Part shown: one piece after another, positions 1 through 17,189 of the stretch
How positions within the stretch are numbered: position 1 is the first letter of the stretch
Layout: the number at the start of each line of letters is the position of its first letter
NCBI RefSeq assembly: GCF_001039355.2
Contig: NW_019775690.1
Coordinates: 1 to 23,985 of the forward strand
Direction: 5' to 3'
Source of the DNA: Lingula anatina
Lineage: Eukaryota > Brachiopoda > Lingulata > Lingulida > Lingulidae
DNA length: 23,985 nt
Position numbers and translations under genes: made by a program
Notes under the pieces: generated by a model
The model's database searches: none
What the model was told of the DNA's origin: nothing
What the model saw: only the letters and a program-made list of their open reading frames with translations

Positions 1-136
1 TATGCTCTTTCAAAAAACACTTTAATGTACAGTTTGTATTGTCTTGATATTTGATTGTATTGGCATAAATTTAAAAGAACACAGAACCAGGCTTTATCTT
101 AGTCAATACAAACTAAATGCTTAATGCTCTTTTTAC

Positions 137-5413
<5,277 letters not shown>

Positions 5414-5469
5414 CTTCTCCGATTTTTACAAAATGCAACCTTACGCTCCTATTCCATTGAACATTGATT
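5414..5469 (-). promoter_or_regulatory. Transferrin-like 5' leader with two short upstream ORFs
   Basis: On the minus strand a TTTCAG acceptor sits just right of 5469, so exon 1 probably begins there and carries 56 bases of leader before the ATG at 5413. The leader holds an upstream ATG at 5464-5462 that opens a 7-codon frame closed by TAA at 5443-5441. A second out-of-frame ATG is followed by GAA and TAG. Short upstream frames of this kind usually lower translation of the main frame; that effect is inferred here. Confidence 0.45.
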
Positions 5470-5708
5470 CTGAAATTTTACAGGTGGGCACCGTTGGCCC
5501 TCCAAAATTAGGTCATGTACCTGGAGTGATTCACACCTTCGCACAGAAGAGCAAATAGTTCTAAAATAAAACCATATTTTTCTTTTATACTGAAATGACA
5601 AGATTGTGTTTTTGGTAGCAAAAAGTACCAAATGCGAAAAAAACAACAATTTCTTCTGTTTTTTAAAGCATTCTTGACAAATCTTTACATATATTTTTTT
5701 CACCTCAC

Positions 5709-5790
5709 CTGGCCCGCGGAGCGCAGGGATATGAAAGAGACAGGTGCGAAAACATAGCTATAACACGCGTACATTGCTAACGATAAGTTA
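5709..5790 (-). other. Probable non-coding first exon of the transferrin-like gene
   Basis: A strong minus-strand donor (CCAG then GTGAGG) lies at 5709/5708, right after a locally GC-richer stretch with several CpGs (5709-5770). It pairs naturally with the acceptor at 5470, giving an intron of about 239 bases between an untranslated first exon and the ATG exon. The right limit, which is the transcription start, is not visible and is given only as a guess. Confidence 0.4.
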
Positions 5791-6237
5791 AAGAAATTAT
5801 TCAAGCTTATTTATTTATTTCTTCTTATACCTTTAGTAATTAAAGGTGATATACATAATTCAATATAATATATTGATGTCCGTTTTAATCTTAAACTTGT
5901 TTCACATTGTCAACACTTATTGGGCAATTTTTTTAGCGTGTTAGACACTATTCCAGAGAAACTGTGTTGCTACACGTCAGTGGAGAAAACTGAGACAGTC
6001 GCGAGCTTGAAAAATGCGAGTTTTAAAAAGTTATGCACTGAACATATGCAGTTTACACCAAGGGACTGATTTTGAAGACGTTCTTATCAGCTCTCTTTAA
6101 CGTTTCGTTCAATCAAGGTGATAGCCGAGCGTTGAGATAGTCTACCACTGAGAGTCAAACTGCAATTCTTTGTAGTACTGAAGATGATGTTGAGTTGAAC
6201 TGCAGTTAGCGAGTGTAATACATGTAATGCACACGCT
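5791..6237. promoter_or_regulatory. Head-to-head intergenic region, transferrin-like / FEM1-like
   Basis: The transferrin gene starts leftwards near 5.7 kb and the FEM1-like coding sequence starts rightwards at 6238, so this stretch of about 450 bases must hold the FEM1-like leader and probably regulatory DNA for both. I see no clear TATA box in a fixed place and no coding exon. A small GC-richer patch with CpGs lies at 5940-6020. Shared regulation is an inference from the layout only. Confidence 0.35.
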
Positions 6238-8657
6238 ATGCAGGTGAGGTAAAATATTACTGTACAGGTATTTACTGGCTTTAGAAATGTTATAGTCAAA
6301 ATGGTCAAAAGTAAGCTAGGTTTGAAACAAGTCTTATCCAGTTAATTAAATGGTAATTTACATGTACTAGTATATATGTATACTGTAATTTGTAAATATG
6401 TGACACAAAGTAACTAAGTTGATAAACTTTAGGGGATTTTTTCCCTTATTTTCAGGTGTCCTCTGATTTAATCCAAGGCTACTGCCAGCAAGGAGACCTA
6501 GAGGCATTGCAACTGTCTTTGTCAGGAATCTCCCAAAAAGACATCAGAAACTTGCTGAGCAAAAAGAACACAGCAGCAGGTACTGCATTGTTTGAAGCCA
6601 TTGTGCACCAACGAACAGAGATAGTAGACTTCCTCCTGAACCAGAAGTACTGTGATTTGGAGCAGGAATGTGATGTAGATATAGAATTCTGCCCCTTGCC
6701 AGTAAAAGGAATATGTGAGTAATTGAAATCAGTCCAGTAGACAAAATATGAGTGTATATATACCAGTATGCATTGCCAGCTTTTATCTTTTAAAACAAAC
6801 AATTAAGACGAAGCCTGGGAGAGGCATAGCATGTCAAATGTACAAAAGCCTGCTCAATGTTCATCAGTATATCATTCACTGTCAGTAGTTTAAATGAACT
6901 CATTAAATATATCAATGTAAGAAATTATCAATACTGACCATAATGTTATAAAAATGTTCCAACAATCCAACTTTCACATTTTAGGTACAGCTCTTTATCT
7001 TGCCATTTTGGTGGATAATGAAGCTATTGTGAAGTCTCTTCTGGAAGCTGGGGCATCAGCAACTCATAGAACCAAGAGGAAAACACCACTGTTTCTAATA
7101 GCGGATTCTGCAGGCTTGTCTGTTAACCTCTTGCACTTACTAGTTCATCATGGTGCAGATGTGAATGAAAAATTAAATGGATGGAATGTTTTACATGCTG
7201 TGTGTCACAATCACCGTGCAAATTTTGATGCAGCAAATGTAAAAAAAGTGGTACAGTTTGTACGAGCATTAGCTGAATATGGTTTGGACATCAATGCCCA
7301 GTCTGACTGTGGATGCACTCCAGTCGAAGAGGCCTGTAAAACTGGATGTTATCTTGTAGGAAAATGGCTTTTGGAACAACGTAGTTTAAAAGTCACTGAA
7401 AGAGAAAGAATAAGGTTGTGGCTTCAGCTGGGAGCAGCGTGTATTCTACACAATGCACAATTAATATACGACCAGGTCCTTGTATCCAGAACTTTAAAAT
7501 GTTGGAAAAAAGCTCTGAAAGTTGCAGATGTCTCTCATTGCACTGATGCCTTCAAAGAACTGCCAGATTTCATAGTGGAGTTCAAAGATAGTGAAGACTG
7601 TCAGGGCACCTGCAATGAGATTTTGCTCTCAATTTCTCCATTCAGAGATAAAGATACTCTTCGAAAATTGGGAAGGAATTTTAGAGCTTTAGAGCAACAG
7701 GCATTAGCTTTGCGCATGTCTCTGAATGTGGAGCCTACTAAAAGCAAACTTGTGCTTGGAGAGCTTTTGCATGAAGCCTCAAGAGTGGTGGATCAAGATA
7801 TGTGCCTGGGGATTAAACTATTTATCTACTCTATAAATCTCAGTTTAGAGGGAAAGTTTCAAAATCAGTGTGAAGAGGCTCTTTCTTTTCTCATGCAGTA
7901 TGCACTTCACAAATTCACAACAGGTAAAATAAGCAACAATTCTGATGCTGCCCGGTATATAGATCCTCTCATTACTATGGTAAATCTGATAAATAAATTA
8001 ATGAAGCTCATACTGGAGCTTACACCAATTTGTGGAGAAAAGGATAATTCTAATTTTATGGAGCAAATTGAAAATCTGATGGGGATTCTTGGAATGCTGC
8101 ATGTCATCAACAGTAAAACTGCATTAAATCCATCTCAAAAAGGAAAACTCGTTCACAGTCTCTCTACAATCCTTGAAATAGAAGATCAAGTAGGGCAGAC
8201 ATTTGAAATTAATTTGAATTGGGAATTCATTAGAATTGCATCATATAACGTGTTCACTGCTAGAAGTACCTTGTATTTCTTCCAAGAGGCTCTTTACCCA
8301 AGCATTCTCATCACTGACTGGCTTGTTAAGGCTGGCATAGATGTAAATGTTAAAGACAAAGATGGTACCACACCTCTGATATTTTGTCTTAAATCTTTAC
8401 ACCCTGATAAAGATTTCATCAGATATTTTATTATGAATGGTGCACATGTTGATGTTGAGAACAGGTATGGCGAAAATCCATATGATATTCTAATGGCTCA
8501 TCCAGAATTGGGGATATCTCCATTTGAATTTATGACACTGAAATGCCTGGCAGCTCGAACTATTATTAAACAGAAGCTTTGTTACAGTAAATCTGGAATG
8601 TTGCCTAAGAATTTACTTGCATTTGTCCAAGTACATGAAGAATGTGGACAACATTGA
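6238..8657 (+). CDS. FEM1-like ankyrin-repeat protein (CUL2 ubiquitin ligase substrate receptor family)
   Basis: Three coding exons, 6238-6243, 6456-6714 and 6985-8657, give 645 residues, close to the 620-670 usual for FEM1. The ATG is placed at 6238 because exon 2 has no ATG, opens right after TTTTCAG, and an ATG-CAG followed by donor GTGAGG keeps the frame. Ankyrin-like repeats fill about residues 7-220 (TALYLAILVDNEAIVKSLLEAGA; TPLFLI; HHGADVNEK; LAEYGLDINAQ). A helical middle follows (ALALRM near 250-270), then two C-terminal ankyrin-like units (WLVKAGIDVNVKDKDGTTPL; FIMNGAHVDVENRYG). It ends with TLKCLAARTI, matching the FEM1 VHL-box region that contacts elongin B/C and CUL2. FEM1 proteins recruit C-terminal-degron substrates for ubiquitination. 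The repeats are more degenerate than in vertebrate FEM1A/B/C, so this is a divergent family member whose paralogue class I cannot name. Confidence 0.85.
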
Positions 8658-8750
8658 CAGGGTTTAAGCGAGAAAGATTTTTTTGTGTGAAAAATCTGAG
8701 TAGAGATTTTTTACTGTTTTACCAAAAAATATGCAACTGTCATGGTTACC

Positions 8751-8756
8751 AATAAA
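8751..8756 (+). terminator. Poly(A) signal of the FEM1-like gene
   Basis: A canonical AATAAA lies 94 bases after the TGA at 8655-8657. A second AATAAA-type word (TAATAAAAAT) follows at about 8764. Confidence 0.55.
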
Positions 8757-8769
8757 ATGAGAGTAATAA

Positions 8770-9057
8770 AAATTGAAAAAGTATTTTATTTTTATTAAAT
8801 ATTTAGAAGCAGGATCCACCATATCCTCACCTATCAGGCAAACTTGCCTCCTTCTCTGCCCATAATCCAAATTATTTTTCCTGTTCCTTTCATTTATTCA
8901 TTTATTTACTATTCACTAAAGTTGAATTGAAAAAAAAAAAGATATTTATTGTACTTGTAATGACGGTAAAAACTCAACAGGGAAAAGGTTCCAACTTTCG
9001 TGTACGCTACATGGAGAAAATACCTACATTGTTAGCAGCCGGTCGACCCGACCCGAT
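8770..9057. other. Intergenic spacer and LHPP leader
   Basis: About 290 bases separate the FEM1-like poly(A) signal from the LHPP start codon. The left part is AT-rich with ATTTATT words and an A-run at 8930-8940. The last 60 bases before the ATG are richer in G, C and CpG and probably contain the LHPP start site and 5' leader. No other gene is visible. Confidence 0.4.
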
Positions 9058-9356
9058 ATGGCCTTACCTGTAAAGCCTAGCCCGTGGAGCAGTAAATCTA
9101 TTCAAGGAGTACTGTTAGATATATCAGGCGTTTTGTATAACAACACGGAAGACGATGTAGGTGTTGCCATTGATGGATCTGTTGAAGCTGTGGAGAGGTT
9201 AGTTGTAGTTTGGAAATATAACGTTCTTGCTATTATAATGCTGATTATCAATATGGATCACTTGGGTCAACTGATGGGGTGAACCAAGGAGTATTCTGGA
9301 GATGTTTTACTTACTTATCCTCTTGGAGTCATTCTGGAGATGTACAGGCCGACAAA

Positions 9357-9417
<61 letters not shown>

Positions 9418-11727
9418 TTATTTACGGTATATTGCTGTTTTTGGTAAAGTGATTAAAACATTGTTATCATTTAATTTTTTGGTTTAATTTTTGGATATTT
9501 ATTTGTTTGTTTATTTACTTGTAATCCATTCTTTCATTTATTAGTACTATTACAGGACAGTAACTAAACATATACAATGAAAATATTGATTAAATGGTTA
9601 TTTAATGACCACATATCACTTATATTTAATAGGAATTATTGCCTTGCAGGCTGAGAAAATCTGGCCTTCCAGTTCGGTTTTGCACCAATGAAACCCAGTG
9701 TACCAGAGAACAGCTGGTGAGAAAACTAAGTCGGTTAGGGTTTACCCTTGGTGTGTCAGAGGTGTTCCCACCAGCCCCTGCTGTGTGTCAAATACTAAAG
9801 GAGAGAAACTTGAGGCCATTTACTGTGATACATCCATGTGAATAAAATGTTTTGTCAATTAAATACCATTTAATTTATTGTCTATTTTTGTCACTTGTTT
9901 TTGAGGTTCATAATTTAAACTTGCTTTTTACCGAAGTCAGTGATGGGTTGCTCTTACTTTTTTCATTTATTTTTACTTATGTCTTGTTGGCAATATTTAA
10001 GAAATACACATATGAATTTTTTAAAAAAATTACTGTTGAAATATTACTAATTAATAATAACAGTAACTATTTATAAATCAGTATTGTTACTATAGCTAAT
10101 CTCCAAATAAATTTTATTAAATTCAAGCACCCAGATGTTTTATTTCATTTTCATCACATAGGAACATTAAATGGATTTCCAATTTCAGCATGTGATCCAG
10201 AGTTTGCTGATATTGATCAAAATGATCCTAACTGTGTTGTACTGGGAGACGCCGCTAAATATTTCACATTTGAAAAGGTCAATAAAGCCTTTCAAACCTT
10301 GATGTCACTGGAAAAGCCAGTATTGATCTCTATGGGGCAGGGGTAATGCTACAGCCTTATTCTTTTTTTTTTATCAATCACTTTATCACACGGATTATTA
10401 TTTTTGTAAGAAATGTTGTTTGACAGTATCTTATAAAGTGGCGGATAATATAATTATGTATAATTTAAGTATTTAAAAAGTATTGAGTCGAATATTTTAC
10501 TAAATTCTGATTAATTCAGTGATATCAGTTTCCATAATATTCACATTTATGGATGTTTTGTTAATTCAGTAATTGACTTTTTACAAATTTTACGAATCCC
10601 AAGGAATTGTGGGTAGAATTAAAGAGGGTTAAGAAAGCAGGGTGTGCTTAAATCAGGAACATATACTCTTTAATCTTATTTATTATTAATTAATGTTATA
10701 GGAAATACTACAAAGAAGCAGGTGGCTTGAAACTGGATGTTGGAGCATATATGAAGGCTTTAGAGGTAAATTCAGTTATAATAGCGGAATTAGATATCAA
10801 ACAATACATTCCATGCATTAGGTTAGGCAAGGTCTGATTCATAATTAGTTGTGTACACGTGTTTCTATTTTACAGCATGCCCATTGGAAATTTAGTTTTG
10901 TGGTCTCACTTTTTTGTAATTTTTCATTTTTTGAGCTACTACAGCATTTTCCTTACAGTATGCCTGTGATGTTAAAGCCGAGATAGTGGGGAAACCATCA
11001 CCATCATTTTTTAATGCAGTGCTAAAAGACATGGGTGTAGATGCATCCAATGTAAGTATAGAAAATGGTGGTCATTTTTGTTTAGAAGCCTAATTGTTAT
11101 TAATGATGTTTTTCTTGTGATATTAACTTTTATATTCATTTTCACAATTGTCAGAATTTTGTTAATTTTAATTAAAAGTTATTGTACACACTTGTGCGTG
11201 CATGCACATACACTACACAGACAAACACTCACCAAGATGACTTGGCCCTCTTTGATGTAGGGTGCATAATCTTATTCCGATATGATATTTCTAGGCTGTT
11301 ATGATTGGTGATGATATAGTGAATGATGTTGGAGGTGCCCAGGCCTGTGGTATGAAAGGAATTCAAGTGCGAACAGGAAAGTTCAGGTGAGTATTACATA
11401 ACCTGGGCAGTGCATGGTTAAAACATTTTTGCAAGTCCAGAATGTTATCATAATATGCCAAGTTATTGAAATTCAAAACTTATTTTGAATTGTATCTACC
11501 TTTTCCAAATTGGAAACCTTCTTACATGAATACACATGAAAATATTTTGCCATTAAATGCAGCAAAATGTAAAGAAGTGAGAAATAAACCATCCTCTGCC
11601 CAGATATGTTATAAACTCTTGTATTTTTTTTCACAGGCCCTCTGATGAAAATCACCCCACAGTTAAGCCAGATAGTTATGTTGACAACCTAGCAGCAGGA
11701 GTGGATCTTTTACTTCAAAATAGATAG
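9058..11727 (+). CDS. LHPP: Phospholysine phosphohistidine inorganic pyrophosphate phosphatase (HAD family)
   Basis: Seven exons, 9058-9197, 9650-9837, 10189-10342, 10702-10765, 10959-11051, 11295-11386 and 11637-11727, join in frame to 273 residues (human LHPP has 270). The family removes phosphate from phosphohistidine and phospholysine and hydrolyses pyrophosphate in the cytosol. HAD motif I is LLDISGVLY with nucleophile Asp21; the second acidic position is Ser23, as in LHPP generally. Motif II is FCTNE (Thr59-Asn60). Motif III is the Lys in VGKPSP (194). Motif IV is GDDIVND (219-224), the Mg2+ site. Near-identical stretches to the vertebrate protein include [42 protein letters not shown] and [12 protein letters not shown]. 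The ATG follows a GC-richer leader and gives the expected N-terminus. Exon 2 appears to end at CAT|GTGAAT, and the frame demands it. Introns contain a (TA)n run but nothing else notable. Catalysis should be intact. Confidence 0.95.
9361..9412. repeat. (TA)n microsatellite in LHPP intron 1
   Basis: An uninterrupted run of about 26 TA units is followed by TTTATTTA. It is intronic and probably length-polymorphic. Short frames that read it as Ile-Tyr repeats are not genes. Confidence 0.95.
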
Positions 11728-11930
11728 AACATTCCTTGTTTAGAGCTTGTGCATTTGAAATTAGTTTTATCGCATGGAAAGAATATAAACTCATAGGGGA
11801 ATTGTTCAGAGAATTGTAGTGGCTTATGCTTTAAAGACCTGTTACAATATACCTGCATATTTGGTTTTGTTAAGGGGACATGTTGTGCAGTTTGCATAGA
11901 GACAATTTACCAAGGATATGCTCATTTGCC

Positions 11931-11936
11931 AATAAA
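11931..11936 (+). terminator. Candidate poly(A) signal of LHPP
   Basis: AATAAA lies about 200 bases after the LHPP stop at 11725-11727. A second plus-strand AATAAA is found near 12058. Either could end the transcript. Confidence 0.45.
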
Positions 11937-11939
11937 AAT

Positions 11940-12840
11940 GACAGTATGACAATGGAGAGGAAAAACAACATTGTGGGCATTTTATGAAATAACTGCAATT
12001 GAATTTCTTATTTTATTTTTTTTTGCTTTTAAAATACTTTACTTCCTTCCAGATCGAAATAAACCTTTTTATGAATAATGTTGTACACTTATGGACATTG
12101 TTTAATGAAACAAGTTTAATAAGGTTCAGCCCAAACAGAACTTGTATTGATATTTACATCAGCCTGTATGGACATATTTCCAACAAAACTTTAAGCTTCT
12201 TGATAGAATATATGGCATTTATTTACTACTAATTTTGTACATACAGTAGTTCTAAAGCAAACTTTCAATATTTTGAATTTGACGTATGTTCAGACGTAAT
12301 GCACAGTATTAATCTCAAACATAAACCAAGCTTGAAACAAAACTTTTAAGACCCTGTCACCTCAGCTGAGGATACTACCATTATTGCTTTTACTTATCAA
12401 CTGGTGTACTCCTCTCTGATATCAGAAATATTTACATAAGAAATATCATAAAGTTTTTATATTTAATAACATGATTGAAGTCTACTTGCTCCACTGGATG
12501 GATTTAAATAGGCACTTTTAGAAACGCCAGGCTCACCAGATTCACCTAAAATTTAACTTTATAATTTGAAGGTATTTGAAAACAGAAAAAGGTGTATGAA
12601 TAAGGTGTATGATCTACAACGAACATTTTGCATCAGCCATGTTAACAGATTATTTTTAAGTCTTGTTATCTATCCAACTGCTGATTGCATTATAACGCTA
12701 TCAAAACTTGATGGAAAAGTCTACTTTCTTTTTTTAACAATGGGTACATTTGATTGTGTTTGGGTGTCAATATCAAGACTTTACAAATATAGAATTCACA
12801 AGAAAAATTTGAGCATAAAAGAGGACCGTCTGAATGTGGA
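11940..12840. other. Convergent 3' regions of LHPP and KCTD9
   Basis: The two genes face each other tail to tail and this 900-base AT-rich stretch should be mostly their 3' untranslated sequence. Minus-strand AATAAA words (TTTATT on the plus strand) at 12218-12223 and 12012-12017 are candidate KCTD9 poly(A) signals. A 92-codon plus-strand frame at 12566-12844 shows no recognisable domain and lies antisense to the KCTD9 3' end, so I do not call it. Confidence 0.4.
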
Positions 12841-15800
12841 CTAGCGTATCGTCTGTGACATATGAAGTGGATTCAACATGAGTTCTAATGATGCTCCTTT
12901 CAAGTTGGCACCACGCAGGTTAGCCTCTTGTAAATCACAACCAGAGAGGTCACAGTTCTGGAATAATGAAACATAATGACTTAACATCATCTCAATAATA
13001 ACTACATACATAAATCAATAAAATGAATCAAAATTTATGAATTTAACATGAAATTTAGTCAACTCTACATAATTTATGTGCACATCTGTAATTTTGAAAA
13101 TATGCTGTATTCATTAATAAATGCTTTTAAAAACTTAAATTTATGATTTAAATAACAATTGGCCAAGGCTAAATGCATTCAATCCTCTTACTTCCAGATC
13201 AGCTCCAGCCAACACTGCAGCCCTCAGATCACAGTTCTTTAAATTGCTGTTCTTTAATGTGGCAACTCGGAGATTAACACCAGCCATGTGGCTGCCTTCT
13301 AAATTCACATTCTTCATATTGGCACCTAAACAGATCAATGAATTCAAAAGCTTTTAGGGGCAATGTTACTTTGTGCAATTTCATTGTTATCATATAAATT
13401 TTGATTTGTAAGTGTGAACTGTGTAAAATTTGTACTATGAATGACCCTCTTGCCTTCAAAGGATATTTAAAGCAGGTAAAACCATAATTATAATAGTTAT
13501 ATGTATAATACAGAAACGCCAGTAGGACTACAAACCTTCCATATTTGCTCTACTGCCAGCAGGGTCTTCAAAATTACAACCTTTCATTAATGCACCTTCC
13601 AAACATGCACACATGAACTTTGCTCCAAGCAATATAGCACCCTACAAAAAATGATCTGATAATCTTAGTCATGATTAACAAACAAGAGTTAAACGGGATC
13701 AATCCAGCTTTAAGACAATAAAATACAAAATGTTTCTTTTCAATGCTAACTAAAATGTCATTTTGCTTACAAATGTCACTAAAATTACGATTCATCAAAA
13801 TTTTAGTCTCACTGAAAAAAAATTCTCAAATAAGTTCACTTCAGTAAAACTTACATCAAGTATTGCATGTGAAAGATCTGCTCTCTCAAAGTTACACTGG
13901 GATAGATTGGCCCCACTCAAATTTGTTCCTTTAAGAATGGCATATCTGAAATTAATGTGTCTCAGATCTAGCTTGGACAGGTCTGCTCCTGTGAAATTAA
14001 GACCCTGTAAATAACATCATATAGACTAGTTTATATTCTATAACTGTATAAAGTGCTTTTAACTGATAATAATTGTATCAATTTCACATGAAAATGTGAG
14101 AAGTTTTCAAATAATCAATTCAGCTTTGTCAAATGACCCGAAAAATCTTTATCTGCTTAGAAACATGTACTTAACTTTATGCAGCATAAATAATTTTTCA
14201 CAAGAATATGAAAACCTTACAATACCATTTTCTGAAAACTGAAAATAAAAAACTCACCTGACACCTCAGATCAGTGGTAGTATTTGTAGACATTAGTGAA
14301 AATACAAATTCTCTTCTGGAAATTGGAGTGAAATCTTCAGCTGGCTGTTGTTTCTGTAGAAAATGAAAAGCAATTCATTGTTTAGATTTTAGCAAATTAA
14401 CTATAGAGGCATCTACAAACTGTCATGGTATTTTAATTGGTTTGTTTTAGAAGTTTTAATTCCAATATTCAAATACTGAGTCTCAAAGTTCTATTTTTTT
14501 TTACCAAGTAATTGTTTTTACAGGTTCCAATTTTACATCATTGCAAACAGTGCAGTCTTACTTAATCGTGACTATAGGCAGTTGTTAAATTAGATACCAA
14601 GATTCCACTTCTAACAGTGAAGGAATAAGATCTCTGGTGATACCCACCCTGACAATAGCCTCAAGTTGTTCTACCAGTGATGTAATTCCAAAAAACTTGC
14701 ATTCTTCTAAAACACCTGAAATTTACATAAACCAGCATTTACCTTACCTTTGACCTGTTCAAATTAGTTTTCGTGAGAATTGTTCTCTTTAATTTGTTTA
14801 AAAAAGTCAATCACTGTTTTTTAGAGTAATTTTTTTTACTCTTTCACTTAGCAAAGGTAAAATGAACAAAACATGTAAATAATAACACAAAGTTATGGTC
14901 AACAAATTGTAGAACATGCTACAGATGTTTGATATTTGTTCAGCTTTCCATCAAGGTTGCATGAGCCAACCTTTCACAGACAAAATCAGACATTTCATGT
15001 TAGACAAATTAAAAATTTAAATACTCTCCTACATAAATTCACAAAATGCCTTTCCTAATACCCATGGGCGTCTCATCCACTAACCTTGAGGATTGATGTT
15101 TTTATCTAAAATCAGTTGCCCATGTCTGAGATAGTTGAGTATTGGTTCAAAGTAGATAGGACTTCTGTCAATGAGATATGCCCCATGTTCATCTACACTG
15201 CTCTGCCATGATGATGCTGTAATACATACCATAAATATTATTATCTTTAATTGCTCATGTCCAAAATGACAATTTCAAAAAGAGCCAAAGTATGAAAGTT
15301 GGTGCAATGATTTTTGCTGATGATTGCTTTGTGATGTCAAAGAGCCTGCATATCCAAAGTTATGACTCAAAACTTGCAGCATTTATAAAGCAACATCAAA
15401 GCATGATTTATTTTCTTTTTCAAAGTTCAACGCAAACAGTATATAATTACAAACCTCCTTCATCAGCAAACATCCTGGCAAGCATGCTGTCAGTTTCTTT
15501 TCCTGTGAGCGTACTTCTGGTGGTAGTAAACAGCCTGCCTCCTACATTCAGTGTGATCCAATTATCACTACTGCCAACTTTCAAACTTGTATGCATCGAG
15601 TCCCCATCACTGGGAGTCCACTGCACTCTCTTGTTGAGTTCTGAATTTTTTTCATAAATGTTAATACAGATACATCGATTCAGTGAATAATAAGTCAGTG
15701 AATTTCACCATCTTATTATTACCATCCTGAGTTAAATAGATTAATGGGAACTGTTATCATCACCATGTTCTGCAGTTTTCAAGGACAGGTATGGCAAACT

Positions 15801-17189
15801 ATATGCACATTTTTTAACATTTTTGGTTCGGACTTAAATCTAAACCATAAATATTTTGAAAATCTCTGATTAACTTATAGTCTTAGTGAGTGTAAGTGGG
15901 TTAAAATAAAACATGACTCAATTTTCAAACGCAACTGGTCTTTTTTTTTTTTAATTGGGACAGTGTCTGCAAATTTGATAACAGATCTTTACCTATAAAT
16001 GGTTCTCCAGGTGACACATACATAACATCTTCATCCCTTTAGAAGACAAAGAAAAGTGGCTAGTATTATATATGTTTATCTCCTACACTTAATAAAATTT
16101 ATTAATATTAATTTTGACTTTTTTGCATAAAATAAAGCCTACATGTTTTACTGCCCAAGAAAAAGTCAATACACAAGCCGTTATGGAACTTGTGTTTTAA
16201 ACATTTAAAAAACAAACATTTTAAAGGACAATACACTGGTAGTACCATTTCTACATGATCATGTTACTTAAAAGTTGTTAAATTTGTAGCATGTTACACT
16301 GCCTCTAAAACCATTCAATCATTTACACTTTTCTGATAAAACATCTTTTAACCTGATTAGCTTGATGTCATCCACTAGTCCTCCTTGAGGTGTATATAAT
16401 TTCTTAACTTCAAACCCAACTTTCCTTCCTGCTTCCTGAAGCACCTCCTCTAGACTGTGTGTTACTGCTATCACCTAAAATATGTGAATTATAAAATATT
16501 TTATTGATGAAAACTTTCATGTAAATACAGGAACTTATAAAATAAAAAACACACCTTCCCAGCACTTTAAAGTAACAATTCTTCTAACTGCTGTTCAACA
16601 ATGAGTGGAGTAACAAGTTGCCTCAGTTTGCAGCCTTACATGCTAACGGTACCTTTACTGCAATAAGGGTACCATTAGCACGTTTCACTGAAAACTGAGG
16701 CAAAGTAACACATCAGTAATATCACAACATTTTTCTAGGGAGAGTAACAATGCAGGAAACTGATCATGATGATGTGCGGGAGTGGGATAATGTGGACATA
16801 AAGAAATTATCCCCTTATTTGGACTCCAGTTTGACTACGTCTACATCTAATATTTTAATTTGATCAAATTTGATTGTCCGTGAAATAGTAAGATGCATAT
16901 GTACTGATACTGATAGTGCATTGCTGTTATATTAACAGTATAATCGTAAAATACAATTTTACCAGCGATTTCACACACACAAACAAACACACACATAATT
17001 ATCATCAAACACCATGTAGAGCTTGGACCCATTATAGATCGAAGGTTAAAGGAATCAAATTATGTTCCAAAACAAAGATGCACAGTTGCTAATTCTATTT
17101 TACTCCACGTTAACAACACCACCAGACAGATTCATACTCACCTTTCCGTCTACATTGGAACCATTTCTAAATATCACTATTCTCTTCAT
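12841..17189 (-). CDS. KCTD9: BTB/POZ and pentapeptide-repeat protein KCTD9
   Basis: Eleven exons read leftwards: 17142-17189, 16353-16474, 15993-16036, 15455-15640, 15085-15216, 14648-14715, 14258-14353, 13855-14004, 13536-13641, 13192-13325 and 12841-12957. All are GT-AG and in phase, giving 400 residues (human KCTD9 has 389). Residues 1-71 form the N-terminal ubiquitin-like KHA domain ([18 protein letters not shown]). The BTB/T1 domain lies at about 97-197 ([37 protein letters not shown]). From about 233 pentapeptide repeats of the A(D/N)LXX type run to the end ([33 protein letters not shown]), forming a right-handed quadrilateral helix. The C-terminal PLHMSQTIR matches the family. KCTD9 is known as a CUL3 substrate adaptor that forms BTB pentamers. 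Exons 1 and 2 have a near-identical second copy upstream (17887-18008 and 18676-18723); only one set is needed. Identification is very secure. Confidence 0.95.

Noticed and set aside
1-136. A further transferrin exon at the left edge
   Set aside because: The sequence after the donor at 137 has no acceptor-flanked open segment with transferrin motifs; it reads as intron.
9302-9487. Frame encoding an Ile-Tyr repeat
   Set aside because: Product of the (TA)n microsatellite in LHPP intron 1.
9639-9845. 68-codon frame as a separate small gene with its own start
   Set aside because: It is LHPP exon 2 read with intron ends; the apparent TAA lies just past the splice donor.
12566-12844. 92-codon plus-strand frame between LHPP and KCTD9
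   Set aside because: No domain, no splice partner, lies in the antisense of the KCTD9 3' untranslated region and ends in its last coding exon.
15292-15657. 121-codon plus-strand frame
   Set aside because: It overlaps KCTD9 exon 4 on the opposite strand, and the conserved BTB protein is on the minus strand.
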